34,929 nucleotides of DNA from Phycisphaerae bacterium (GTDB lineage: Bacteria > Planctomycetota > Phycisphaerae > UBA1845 > PWPN01): NCBI GenBank assembly GCA_030372985.1, contig JAUCQB010000177.1:1-34929 (forward strand). Direction: 5' to 3'. Below are positions 24,987 through 33,100 of the stretch, in pieces. The notes beneath the pieces are model-generated. The model was given only the letters and a program-made list of their open reading frames with translations. It ran no database searches and was not told the origin of the DNA. How positions within the stretch are numbered: position 1 is the stretch's first letter; each line of letters opens with the position of its first letter. The translations under genes were made by a program, and so were the position numbers.

Positions 24987-25764
24987 AGGCCTGCTGATGA
25001 CCAGAAAGCTTCATCGGCATTTTGGCGGCCTTGAGGCGGTCAATGACGTGAGCTTCGGCGTGCCCCGAGGGGCGATCAAAGCCATCATCGGCCCGAACGG
25101 CGCGGGCAAGACGACGCTGTTCAATCTCATCGCCGGCACGCTGGCGCCGCATGAAGGAGAAGTCTACTTCCGCGGCAGCCGGATCACCGGCTGGAGGGCG
25201 CATGCGGTCGCGAGGCTGGGGATTGCCAGAACGTTTCAGACCACGAAGCTGTTTCCCCATATGACCGTTCTTGAGAACGTCATGGTGGGCCGCCATCCGA
25301 GGACGCGGTCCGGATTCATCGCCGGCATGCTCAACCTCCCGCGCACCTGGCGTGAAGAACGAGAGAGCAGAGATAAGGCCATGTCGATCCTCGATGATCT
25401 GGGCCTGTCGGGGTGCGCGTTGGAGATCGCCTCGAACCTCTCGTTCGGGCGTCAGCGGCTGGTCGAGTTCGCGCGGGCCCTGGCCACCGAACCGCAGCTT
25501 CTGCTCCTTGACGAGCCCGCGGCGGGGCTCAATATCTATGAGACGCAGGCCCTCGCCGGGCTGATCTTGAAGATTCGCGGACGGGGTGTTACCTGTCTGG
25601 TGGTCGAGCACGACATGTCCCTGGTCATGAACATCTCGGATGATGTGGTGGTCCTGGATCAGGGGCGGAAGATTGCGGAAGGGCCGCCGCGGGTGATCCA
25701 GACGGACCCCGAGGTGATACGCGTTTACCTGGGTGATGAGCATGTTGCGGCTGACCAATCTTGA
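24979..25764 (+). CDS. livG: branched-chain amino acid ABC transporter ATPase LivG
   Basis: The product has 261 aa. The Walker A motif is GPNGAGKT (38-45), the signature is NLSFGRQRLVEFARAL, and Walker B is LLLLDEPAAGL with VVEHDM as the H-loop. LSFGRQ instead of LSGGQ/LSYGQQ is within the LivG range. AGGAG precedes ATG 24979. The family feature that separates LivG from LivF, the long insert after ARTFQTTKLF, is present (RHPRTRSGFIAGMLNLPRTWREER). Confidence 0.94.
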   Translation: MAEGLLMTRKLHRHFGGLEAVNDVSFGVPRGAIKAIIGPNGAGKTTLFNLIAGTLAPHEGEVYFRGSRITGWRAHAVARLGIARTFQTTKLFPHMTVLENVMVGRHPRTRSGFIAGMLNLPRTWREERESRDKAMSILDDLGLSGCALEIASNLSFGRQRLVEFARALATEPQLLLLDEPAAGLNIYETQALAGLILKIRGRGVTCLVVEHDMSLVMNISDDVVVLDQGRKIAEGPPRVIQTDPEVIRVYLGDEHVAADQS

Positions 25765-26479
25765 GGCAGGCTACGGCGCCCTGCGGGTCCTCAAGGGGAT
25801 CTCGCTGCACGTCTCGCAGGGGGAGATCGTCGCCATCATCGGGGCTAACGGCGCCGGCAAAACGACGCTGCTCAAGAGCATCGCCGGCATTCTTCCGCCG
25901 CGGTCCGGAACGATCCTGTTTGACAAGCGCGAGCTCCGGGGCCAGCCGGCCGAGAAGATCGTCCAGCTCGGGTGTTCGCTGGTGCCCGAGGGCCGTCACG
26001 TCTTCCCCACCATGACCGTCAAGGAGAACCTGGTCCTGGGGGCCTACTCGCGCCGGGGCAAGGGACGGATGCCCGAGGCGGTAAGGGCGAGCATCGACGA
26101 GGTTTGCCGGCTCTTTGGCATCCTCAGGGAGCGGGAGAATCAGCTTGCCGGGACGCTCTCCGGCGGACAGCAGCAGATGTTGGCCATCGGGCGGGCCCTC
26201 ATGTCCAAACCGCGGCTTCTGATGATGGATGAACCGTCGCTCGGGGTTGCGCCGCTGGTCGTCAGCGATATCTACCGGACCATCGCCGCCTTGAAACGCG
26301 ACGGCCTGACGATCCTGCTGGTCGAGCAGAACGCACGGGCGGCGCTGGCCGTGGCGGATCGTGGATACGTCATCGAGACAGGGCAGATCGTCCTCGAGGG
26401 GACTTCGCGCGAACTGAGCGACAATCGCGAGGTCCAGAGAGCCTACCTCGGCAAGGAATACAAGCGCATCGATGAGTGA
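25736..26479 (+). CDS. livF: branched-chain amino acid ABC transporter ATPase LivF
   Basis: The product has about 247 aa. Starts at GTG 25733, ATG 25736 or ATG 25742 are all possible, and each overlaps the end of livG. Walker A is GANGAGKT (36-43). VPEGRHVFPTMTVKENL is the typical LivF phrase after the Q-loop. The signature is LSGGQQQMLAIGRAL, and Walker B is LLMMDEPSLGVAP. It pairs with LivG to drive uptake through LivHM. Confidence 0.94.
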   Translation: MSMLRLTNLEAGYGALRVLKGISLHVSQGEIVAIIGANGAGKTTLLKSIAGILPPRSGTILFDKRELRGQPAEKIVQLGCSLVPEGRHVFPTMTVKENLVLGAYSRRGKGRMPEAVRASIDEVCRLFGILRERENQLAGTLSGGQQQMLAIGRALMSKPRLLMMDEPSLGVAPLVVSDIYRTIAALKRDGLTILLVEQNARAALAVADRGYVIETGQIVLEGTSRELSDNREVQRAYLGKEYKRIDE

Positions 26480-26488
26480 GGCAACATC

Positions 26489-27805
26489 ATGAGCCAGAAA
26501 GCCCTCTACAACCCAGGTTGCGAAGCACTTTCCCGCGACGAGTTGGAGCAGCTCCAGATCGAGCGGCTCCAGTCGACGCTGAACCGCGTCTATCGCAACG
26601 TCGCCTTCTATCGGACGGCCTTCGACACCGGCTGCGTCAATCTGGAAAAGATCAGAGACCTGCGTACCATGCAGGACCTGCCCTTCACGACCCGCGAGGA
26701 CCTTCTGCGAAGCTACCCGTACGACATGTTTGCCGTTCCGCTGCGGGACATCGTGCGCATCCACTCGGGTTTCGCGATTGCCGGCACGCCTGTCGTCGTC
26801 GGCTACACGCGAAACGACCTGCGGAACTGGACGGAATGCGCCGCCCGCGTTCTGACTGCCGGCGGGATCACCGAACACGATGTGGTCCAGATCGCCCTGG
26901 ACTACGGCCTGCTGCCCGGAGCTCCCGGGTTCCAGCAGGGTGCCGAGCTCATCGGGGCATCGGTGATCCCGGCCTCCATGACGGCTTCGATGGCCAGGCA
27001 GATCGCCATCATGAAAGACTTCAAAACCACGGCCCTGGTTTCCACGCCGAGCCACGCTCTGAGCATCATCGCCGGGCTCGAGGAGCTGGACGTTCACCCG
27101 GAACGGCTCAATCTGCGTCTGGCGCTGTTTGGTGGTGAGCGGTGGAGTGATGAGCTGCAGCATCGGATCGAAGAGAAGCTCCACATCATGGCGATCGATA
27201 CCTATGGCCTGACCGCGATCATGGGGCCTGGCGTGGCCGGCGAGTGTCATTTCCGGTGCGGACTGCACATCAATGAAGACCACTTTATCGTCGAGGTCAT
27301 TGATCCGACGAGCCTTGAACCTGTGGAACCCGGCCGGGAAGGCGAGCTGGTGCTCACCACCATCACCAAGGAAGGCTTCCCGTTGATCCGCTATCGGACG
27401 GGGGATATTACGTCGGTGAACACCGAGCCTTGTGCCTGCGGCCGGACGCTCGTCCGGATGGCTCGCGTGTCCCGCCGAACCGATGACCTGATTTTCTTCC
27501 ACGGCGTGGGCTTCTTCCCGGTGCAGATCGAGAAGATCCTGTTCGAGGTCGAGGGGCTGAGCCCGCACTATCAGATCATCCTGGACCGACAGGGCGAGGT
27601 TGACACGCTCGAGATCAAGGTCGAGGTCCTCGAAGACATCCCTGCTCTCGATGAAATCAAGACACTGGAAATCCTCAGAAACCAGGTGGCCCGGCGAATC
27701 AAGGCGGTGCTGAACCTGGACGCGAAAGTGACTTTCGCCGAGCCCAAGTCCTTGCGTTCGGATTCCGGCCCCATTCCGCGCGTGCTGGATCGAAGGCCGG
27801 GATGA
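26489..27805 (+). CDS. phenylacetate-CoA ligase homologue with altered catalytic motifs
   Basis: The full-length product has 438 aa, is in frame, and has the fold of PaaK-type AMP-forming ligases: LQSTLNRVYRNVAFYR, VVGYTRND, PSHALSII, GPGVAGEC, GLHINEDHF, RYRTGD, CACGR, FFPVQIEKIL. Several core positions differ. Where PaaK has IHASSGTTGKP, this has IHSGFAIAGTP (91-101). YGLSE is YGLTA (A243). The GRxDD motif is RRTDD. The terminal GKAKRV-type lysine motif is GPIPRV. It begins 9 bp after livF, with GAGG upstream of ATG 26489. RYRTGD is intact. It may be a pseudoenzyme or binding protein, or use altered chemistry. I leave out paaK for this reason. Confidence 0.85.
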   Translation: MSQKALYNPGCEALSRDELEQLQIERLQSTLNRVYRNVAFYRTAFDTGCVNLEKIRDLRTMQDLPFTTREDLLRSYPYDMFAVPLRDIVRIHSGFAIAGTPVVVGYTRNDLRNWTECAARVLTAGGITEHDVVQIALDYGLLPGAPGFQQGAELIGASVIPASMTASMARQIAIMKDFKTTALVSTPSHALSIIAGLEELDVHPERLNLRLALFGGERWSDELQHRIEEKLHIMAIDTYGLTAIMGPGVAGECHFRCGLHINEDHFIVEVIDPTSLEPVEPGREGELVLTTITKEGFPLIRYRTGDITSVNTEPCACGRTLVRMARVSRRTDDLIFFHGVGFFPVQIEKILFEVEGLSPHYQIILDRQGEVDTLEIKVEVLEDIPALDEIKTLEILRNQVARRIKAVLNLDAKVTFAEPKSLRSDSGPIPRVLDRRPG

Positions 27806-28085
27806 CTGCGCACGATCAGCGCCGGGTGCCGCTGACGGCATGCTGTCCGGCGCAGGCTTCTGGCGAAGTCATGCAGGCTGGTGCATGGTCAGTAGCGCAC
27901 GCCCTTGAGGGGGCCCGCAGGCCGGCTGAGAAGCCGGCCGTTTGACGGCCGGGTGGCTGTTACCCGCCGCGAGCCTGTTTCTCTCAACACGTGTGTGTAA
28001 ACGGTAGGGCATGCTCGGAGCCACCGAAGGGGGCGGAGACCTGCCGGTCCTGACTCATCGCTTCCTGCAGTTCGTCATTGACTGT
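27806..28085. other. gap after the ACT-liv operon with hairpins
   Basis: No gene is seen between the convergent neighbours. GGCCGGCT/AGCCGGCC (27920-27939) forms a hairpin with a GAGA (GNRA-type) loop. CGGCCG at 27935-27940 can instead pair with CGGCCG at 27946-27951. No T-run follows, so it is at best a weak terminator or 3' stabiliser. Confidence 0.45.
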
Positions 28086-28484
28086 TCATTGCCCCTCGGT
28101 CATTGGACATTTGCTCTCCGCGGGGCCGCGTTTTTCGATCACCCAGTAACGCTTTCCAAGGTGCGGCGCCCCAACCAGAGCATACTGACCGTTGAGCTTC
28201 TTTCCCTTGAGGTCAACGCGGATCTCGGTGTCTCCCCACTCGTGACAGATGTAATCACCCTGGTCCCAGATCTGGACCTTGCCTGCGTACTGGCCGTCGG
28301 GGATGGTGCCCTCAAAACTGCCGAAGATCAGGTCGCAGTCTTCGGCCTGGGTAACGACCCGCTCGATCCCTGGCCGGTCAGGCAGCCGCTGGTGGGCCGT
28401 CCAACTCTTATAGACTCCGTCCTTTTCGAGGCGGAGGTCGAAATGACGCGCACCATCATGATGCTCCTGTACCACGAATTGCAT
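28086..28484 (-). CDS. stand-alone LigD 3'-phosphoesterase-domain protein
   Basis: The product has 132 aa and is the N-terminal (phosphoesterase) domain of LigD without polymerase or ligase. In Pseudomonas LigD this domain removes 3'-terminal ribonucleotides and phosphates during nonhomologous end joining. H8, H14, D16 and R18 (QEHHDGARHFDLRLE) match the known H42, H48, D50 and R52. The second set differs: C50 replaces H84 and F54 replaces Y88 (EDCDLIF instead of EDHPLDY). SFEGTIPDGQYAGKVQIWDQG is also typical. GGAGG lies 10 bases before ATG 28484. No Ku or ligase gene is near. Activity may be reduced or changed. Confidence 0.88.
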   Translation of the reverse strand: MQFVVQEHHDGARHFDLRLEKDGVYKSWTAHQRLPDRPGIERVVTQAEDCDLIFGSFEGTIPDGQYAGKVQIWDQGDYICHEWGDTEIRVDLKGKKLNGQYALVGAPHLGKRYWVIEKRGPAESKCPMTEGQ

Positions 28485-28904
28485 GGCCGGCTGACCTCCT
28501 TATCCTGGTCGACAATGCCGATCCGGCAGCGGCGGGTGAGCCGCTCCGGAAGATCCTCGCTGCAGCAGGCTCCTCGGCATGACTGCCCGGCTGGCCGGGC
28601 GACGGCCACGCGAGAGGGTCTCGGCAGACTCATCAGGGTCTCGTGACTGGTTCCCATGAACTGGACTCCCGCCGTGCAGACGGACATGTGCGTGGCAGTC
28701 GGGTGTTCAGTCTACCCGCCGGTCGGGCGACACGCCAGCGGTCAACTCGGCGGGAGGGCTGTGGTCTCACTTCCCCACCTCGAAACAAGGTGGAACCCCG
28801 GCGAGATGGCATCGTCGTGATCGCATCGCTTCGGCCGTGTGACGCTCACTGAACCCTGCTTGCCACGGCGGAGCGAAGCGAAGACGGGAACCCTTTCCCC
28901 ATCC
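28485..28904. other. gap of 420 bp without a supported gene
   Basis: Apart from the ribosome site of the 28086-28484 gene, I see only a small inverted repeat, CCACCT/AGGTGG (28775-28793). Frames here have no start signals and read like chance. Confidence 0.6.
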
Positions 28905-31001
28905 CTACAGCGCCGGTACCAGGTGCTTTCGGATTGTCTCGCCGGCTTTGACCTGGTAGACCCGCATGCCGTTGTGTCTGGGCAGGGCTTTGAGCTCGAT
29001 TGCCTCGACCTCGCTGCCGATGAGCCACACGGCCGCGAAGATCGCCTGCTTGTCCTTCTTGCGGACCATCATCATGGGCACGCTCGGCGAATCCGGTTGG
29101 TCAGTCGAGGGGTAGCCGCAGAGGATGACGCGTTCGGTGCCCGGTTCGAGCATCCGGAGCCGCAGCCGCACCTCGCCGTCCTGCCACTCCATTCTGATCG
29201 GCCCGCTCGGCTTGAAGCTCTGGGGGTCGCGAAGCCATCTCCATGCCGCGCCCTTGGGCAACTCGAAGGGCTCGCGTGATGCCAGATCAGGATTGCCGAC
29301 CTCAGACATCTTGGCGTTGCCATCGAGGATGTGGGCGACCCAGTCGATCTGTCGCGGTTGGGTGCCGCAGTCGACCTGGAACACATCGAGCACGTACTCG
29401 GGTGTCATCGCGATCGTCCGCATCTGGCGAATGCCCTCATAGAGAATGCCCCTGTCATCGGCGGCGGTGACGCGCTTCTCCTCGGGCAGCTCCCGGAATT
29501 CGACCAGGCGCAGCATCTCGGAGCTGCACCGCTGGTCGCGGCCGTCGATCATGACCGTATTTTGGCTCAAGGCCCCACGATTGAGTTCGCTCTGGATCTT
29601 GCTGCTGAAGGCGTGGGGTACGGTTGCCCGCCCTTCAACGTCGGACACCAGCATGCGTTTCTGGCCGAACAGGGTGAGGCTGAGCTTGTCGGCGTTGGCA
29701 TGCACGCCGCTGCGGTCGTAGGTCAGGAACGCGCACCAGGCGTCGGTATCCCAGTACAACTCGTCCTGCTGCGACCGAAGGAAGGCATATCCGTGCTCGG
29801 GCAGAAGAGTAGATTTGACCGGCGGAGCGGCCACGTCCTGGGGCAGCGGCGGGGCGAAGAGCATCGTGGCCGAGGGCTTCTCGTTATGGCTGACGAGCCA
29901 GGCGTACTTGGAGTCGCCCCACAGCATCCAGCAGGTTTCGTACAGCCTCATGTTGTAGAGCCTCTGGTGCAGGCCGTAGGCATCGCCGACCGGCGGGATC
30001 ATGCCGTCGGCCGAGAGGACGTTGAACATGGCGTCAAACGACTGCTTGAGCATGCGGCCGTTGCCGGCAACCAGGCCATGCAGGCCGGGGCTGATTCCCA
30101 GCCGCCGCTGGCAATCAGCCATGACCAGCATCGGGGCGATGGCTGCGAACTGGTAGTTAAGGCTGCTTTCGCACCACAGCCCGTCGTCGGTCAGTCCGTC
30201 TTCGAGCAGCGACACGAGCCCGCGCCGGCCATTGAGGCAATAATCGACCATCGCGGGGCGGTTGTAGAACATTCCCAGCAGCCCGAGCATCATCTTGTGC
30301 CACGCCAGGTGGTTGTTGATGCCGCCGCCGATGTTGTTGTCGATCCAGTAAATGTCATTCTTGGCGACGGCCTTGGCCAGGCGGGTCATGAAACCATCAA
30401 GCGCCTTGCGCTGCGGCGCCGACATGAGCGGCATCAGGGCGTCGTATGCCTTCAAACAGCTCAGACCCCAGCCGGCGTAGTTCATGCCGACATCGAAGTG
30501 CTCGGGGGCGAAGCTGTACGACGAGAGATTCTTCAGCAGGGCGATCGCCTTGTCGGCGCATTCCTGTTTGCCGGTCAGCAGCCAGGCGGTAGCCAGGGAC
30601 GCGGCCGGGTGAGCATACGCTCCGGGCTTGATCGCGGTGTTCTCGTAGACCTCCGGATAGGTCTCCTCCCACTTCTTGCTCTTGGCCTTGTTCCACCAGT
30701 TCTCGTCGAGCGGCTGGATCTCGATTTGCAGGTGCTTGTCCGCCTCGGCCTTCAGGTTGTCGAGGATGGCTCGGGCCTGCTCGTCGGTATCGAGGCGTGC
30801 CTTGGCCCGCCCAATCTCGTCCTGTGTGAAAAAGAGGCGAGGGCCGGCGGCCTTGATGGCGGAGGAGTCCAACGTGCCGATGTCGAAGCCAAGGCCCGTG
30901 AGTCCGCCTGGAGCCTTGTCAGCAGCCAAGGCCGCTGATGCGGCCCCGACCACGAATACCAGCGTCGCAGAAGCACGAACGCGTGTTGGGATCTGTCGCA
31001 T
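28905..31001 (-). CDS. secreted heparinase II/III-like polysaccharide lyase
   Basis: The product has 698 aa. ATG 31001 gives a good signal peptide (MRQIPTRVRASATLV..., ending SAALA); earlier starts at 31025 or 31037 are possible. Residues ~50-380 are an alpha/alpha toroid (RLFFTQDEIGRAKARL, NYAGWGLSCLKAYD, NNHLAWHKMM, EDGLTDDGLWCESSLNYQ). Residues ~395-698 are a beta-sandwich. Likely catalytic positions are N230/H231, E278 and Y283. GVHANADKLSL (432-442) matches the family HxHxDxLS motif with Asn at the second His. Family members cleave uronic-acid glycans such as heparin or alginate by beta-elimination. With the sulfatases it suggests use of sulfated polysaccharides. Confidence 0.85.
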   Translation of the reverse strand: MRQIPTRVRASATLVFVVGAASAALAADKAPGGLTGLGFDIGTLDSSAIKAAGPRLFFTQDEIGRAKARLDTDEQARAILDNLKAEADKHLQIEIQPLDENWWNKAKSKKWEETYPEVYENTAIKPGAYAHPAASLATAWLLTGKQECADKAIALLKNLSSYSFAPEHFDVGMNYAGWGLSCLKAYDALMPLMSAPQRKALDGFMTRLAKAVAKNDIYWIDNNIGGGINNHLAWHKMMLGLLGMFYNRPAMVDYCLNGRRGLVSLLEDGLTDDGLWCESSLNYQFAAIAPMLVMADCQRRLGISPGLHGLVAGNGRMLKQSFDAMFNVLSADGMIPPVGDAYGLHQRLYNMRLYETCWMLWGDSKYAWLVSHNEKPSATMLFAPPLPQDVAAPPVKSTLLPEHGYAFLRSQQDELYWDTDAWCAFLTYDRSGVHANADKLSLTLFGQKRMLVSDVEGRATVPHAFSSKIQSELNRGALSQNTVMIDGRDQRCSSEMLRLVEFRELPEEKRVTAADDRGILYEGIRQMRTIAMTPEYVLDVFQVDCGTQPRQIDWVAHILDGNAKMSEVGNPDLASREPFELPKGAAWRWLRDPQSFKPSGPIRMEWQDGEVRLRLRMLEPGTERVILCGYPSTDQPDSPSVPMMMVRKKDKQAIFAAVWLIGSEVEAIELKALPRHNGMRVYQVKAGETIRKHLVPAL

Positions 31002-31186
31002 TTCTGGGTTCCCTCTCGCTGTCATGAAGCCTGTCACTTATCGACTGCCAGCTCCAAAGACTACCAGGGAGGATTCTCGGCCGCTACAGGACGCTTCAGA
31101 ACAAACGTGCGGCTTGGGTTTGCGATGAGTCCCTGGCCTGAATCGTGTCGTGGCTCACGGAGGGGGCAGCTGTGGGCTGGTCCATG

Positions 31187-33010
31187 TCAGATGCGCAGGG
31201 GAATCAGCGGGCGTTCGGCGGGCTCAGGGCATTCGACGGGCAGTTCGACGATGAACCGCGAGCCCTGGCCGAGTTCGCTCTCCACGCGAATGGTACCGCC
31301 CAGCATCGTGCAGAGCTCCTTGCTGATCGCCAGTCCCAGCCCGCTTCCGCTGTGCTCGCGGGTCACCGACGAGTCCAACTGGTGGAACTTCTCGAAGATC
31401 CTGCCCTGATCCTCAGGTGAGATGCCCGGCCCCGTGTCGATCACGGCCAGCCGCACCCGCTGGCCGTCGGCGATGACCCGCACTTCAAGTCGCACCGATC
31501 CGCGATCGGGCGTGTATTTGATCGCATTGCTCAGCAGGTTGAACAGGATCTGCCGCAGCTTGCCCGCGTCAGAGTTCATCATCGGCAGGTTCTCGTCCAT
31601 GTCCGTTGTCATGACCAGCGACTTTTTGTCCATGTTCGGCCGGACGAAATCGCATAGCGCCTCGCAGACGTCGCGAAGGGAGAAGATCGTGCGGTGCAGC
31701 TCGATCTTGCGGGCCTCGATCTTGGCCAGATCGAGCAGGTCGTTGATCAGGTCGAGCAGCCCGCGGCCGCTGACCAGGATGTTGTCGGCGAACCGGGCGG
31801 CCCGCGAGACGTCGATCTGCCCACCGCCGAGCATCGAGTCTCGCAGCAGGTCCGCAAAGCCGATGATCGAGGTCAGCGGTGTGCGAAGCTCATGGCTGAC
31901 ATTGGCGAGGAACTCGCTCTTGACCCGGTTCGACTCGAACAGGGCGACATTGGTCTCGGCCAATTCACCGAGCTTGGCATCGAGCGAGCGGTTGGCCGTT
32001 TCCAGCTCAGCTCGGGCCTGTTCCAGGCGGACGAGCATGTCGTTGAAGGCGTCGGAGAGTTTTTCATATTCGTCGCCGGTCTGCAGGCTGGCCCGTGCCT
32101 GAAGGTCGCCGCCGGCGATCTGGCCCGCCAAGGCGGTCAGTTCGCGAACGGGTGCCAGAATCAGCCGTTGCGAGATCAGGTAAAAGACCAGGATGGCCAG
32201 GAACCCCGCCAGCATGCCGGCCAGCACCAGGATGGCGCGGGTGAGGAACCGTAACTCATCCGTGATCGGTGCGGGCAGACTGATGTCGATGATGCCGACG
32301 AGGGGATGGCTGGTGGACGGGGAGGGGGGCGATCCCCTGACTGCCTGAATGTAGCGATAGACCGTCGGCCCGCCTGACGAGCGCACCGGTCCGCCCTCCC
32401 CGCTGGTGCCTTCGTTGAGCATTCGTTCGACGCACTTCTTCTGGAATTCGTCCAGTGGCGGGTACCACTGGTTCCCCATGGCCAATGCGCGCCCCAGAGC
32501 GGCGGCTCCCCGGCGCGTGGCATCGAGACAACGATCGCGCTCGCGTTCCGGCAGGGATTCCCAGGCGAGTCGAGCCACGTGCCAGGCAGCGGGAGGATCG
32601 AACCGCCGCCTGACCCTGTCAACGGCCGGGCCCGCTCGTTCTGACAGCATGCTGAGGAACCGGGCGAATTCCCGCCTTTGTTGGGCGGCGGCCTCGCCGC
32701 TGTCGGTCGGCAGCAGCCTGACCACCCGCGGACGGCATTCCTTCAGGAAGGGGAGGACCTTCTCGTTGACTTCCCACCACTGGTCGAGGGCCTTCTGCTG
32801 CTGGCGCCAGTCGGCGGCGGCCGGATCGATGCGGGCCGCGGCCACGGCGGCCAGTTGCTGGGCGCGCTGGACGTGCATCTGATCAACGAACGAACCCATA
32901 TAATAGCCGGGGACGAAAAGCGCAGCAGCGATGATCAGCAGCACCGCGAGGCCAAACAGCAACTGGCACTTACGGGCCAGCGAGATCTGAAACAGCGACA
33001 GGAGCCTCAT
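31187..33010 (-). CDS. membrane sensor histidine kinase
   Basis: The product has 607 aa. A first membrane helix (18-40) and a second (258-282) enclose an extracytoplasmic sensor region of ~215 residues. It has no cysteine pair or haem motif, and the LAMGNQWYPPLDEF phrase hints at a DUF3365-like fold. A HAMP domain (280-335), a coiled coil, HisKA with H373 in FLANVSHELRTPL, and a HATPase domain follow (N box NLLSNAIKYTP, G1 DTGPGIS, F box FEKFHQ, G2 GSGLGL). No response regulator or receiver domain is near, so it is an orphan. A TACAAT box lies very close to the start. Confidence 0.93.
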   Translation of the reverse strand: MRLLSLFQISLARKCQLLFGLAVLLIIAAALFVPGYYMGSFVDQMHVQRAQQLAAVAAARIDPAAADWRQQQKALDQWWEVNEKVLPFLKECRPRVVRLLPTDSGEAAAQQRREFARFLSMLSERAGPAVDRVRRRFDPPAAWHVARLAWESLPERERDRCLDATRRGAAALGRALAMGNQWYPPLDEFQKKCVERMLNEGTSGEGGPVRSSGGPTVYRYIQAVRGSPPSPSTSHPLVGIIDISLPAPITDELRFLTRAILVLAGMLAGFLAILVFYLISQRLILAPVRELTALAGQIAGGDLQARASLQTGDEYEKLSDAFNDMLVRLEQARAELETANRSLDAKLGELAETNVALFESNRVKSEFLANVSHELRTPLTSIIGFADLLRDSMLGGGQIDVSRAARFADNILVSGRGLLDLINDLLDLAKIEARKIELHRTIFSLRDVCEALCDFVRPNMDKKSLVMTTDMDENLPMMNSDAGKLRQILFNLLSNAIKYTPDRGSVRLEVRVIADGQRVRLAVIDTGPGISPEDQGRIFEKFHQLDSSVTREHSGSGLGLAISKELCTMLGGTIRVESELGQGSRFIVELPVECPEPAERPLIPLRI

Positions 33011-33018
33011 GGCCGGCT

Positions 33019-33024
33019 ATTGTA
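33019..33024 (-). promoter_or_regulatory. -10 box next to the histidine kinase start
   Basis: TACAAT on the minus strand ends 8 bases before ATG 33010. If used, the mRNA would have almost no leader. No good -35 is seen. Confidence 0.35.
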
Positions 33025-33100
33025 CACGCCGACCCCGTTGCCCGCACCGTTCCGACGGGAAGATGGCGTTGGAGGCCCGTCGGGCGTAGACTGAGAGTCC

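Noticed and set aside
23436..27841. Long minus-strand frames (424 and 738 codons) opposite the liv genes
   Set aside because: The plus-strand genes are certain families. The antisense products are Arg/Asp/Gln/His-rich shadows of GC-rich codons.
28011..28646. 211-aa plus-strand frame opposite the LigD-domain gene
   Set aside because: It is antisense to a recognised domain, has no ribosome site, and its product matches nothing known to me.
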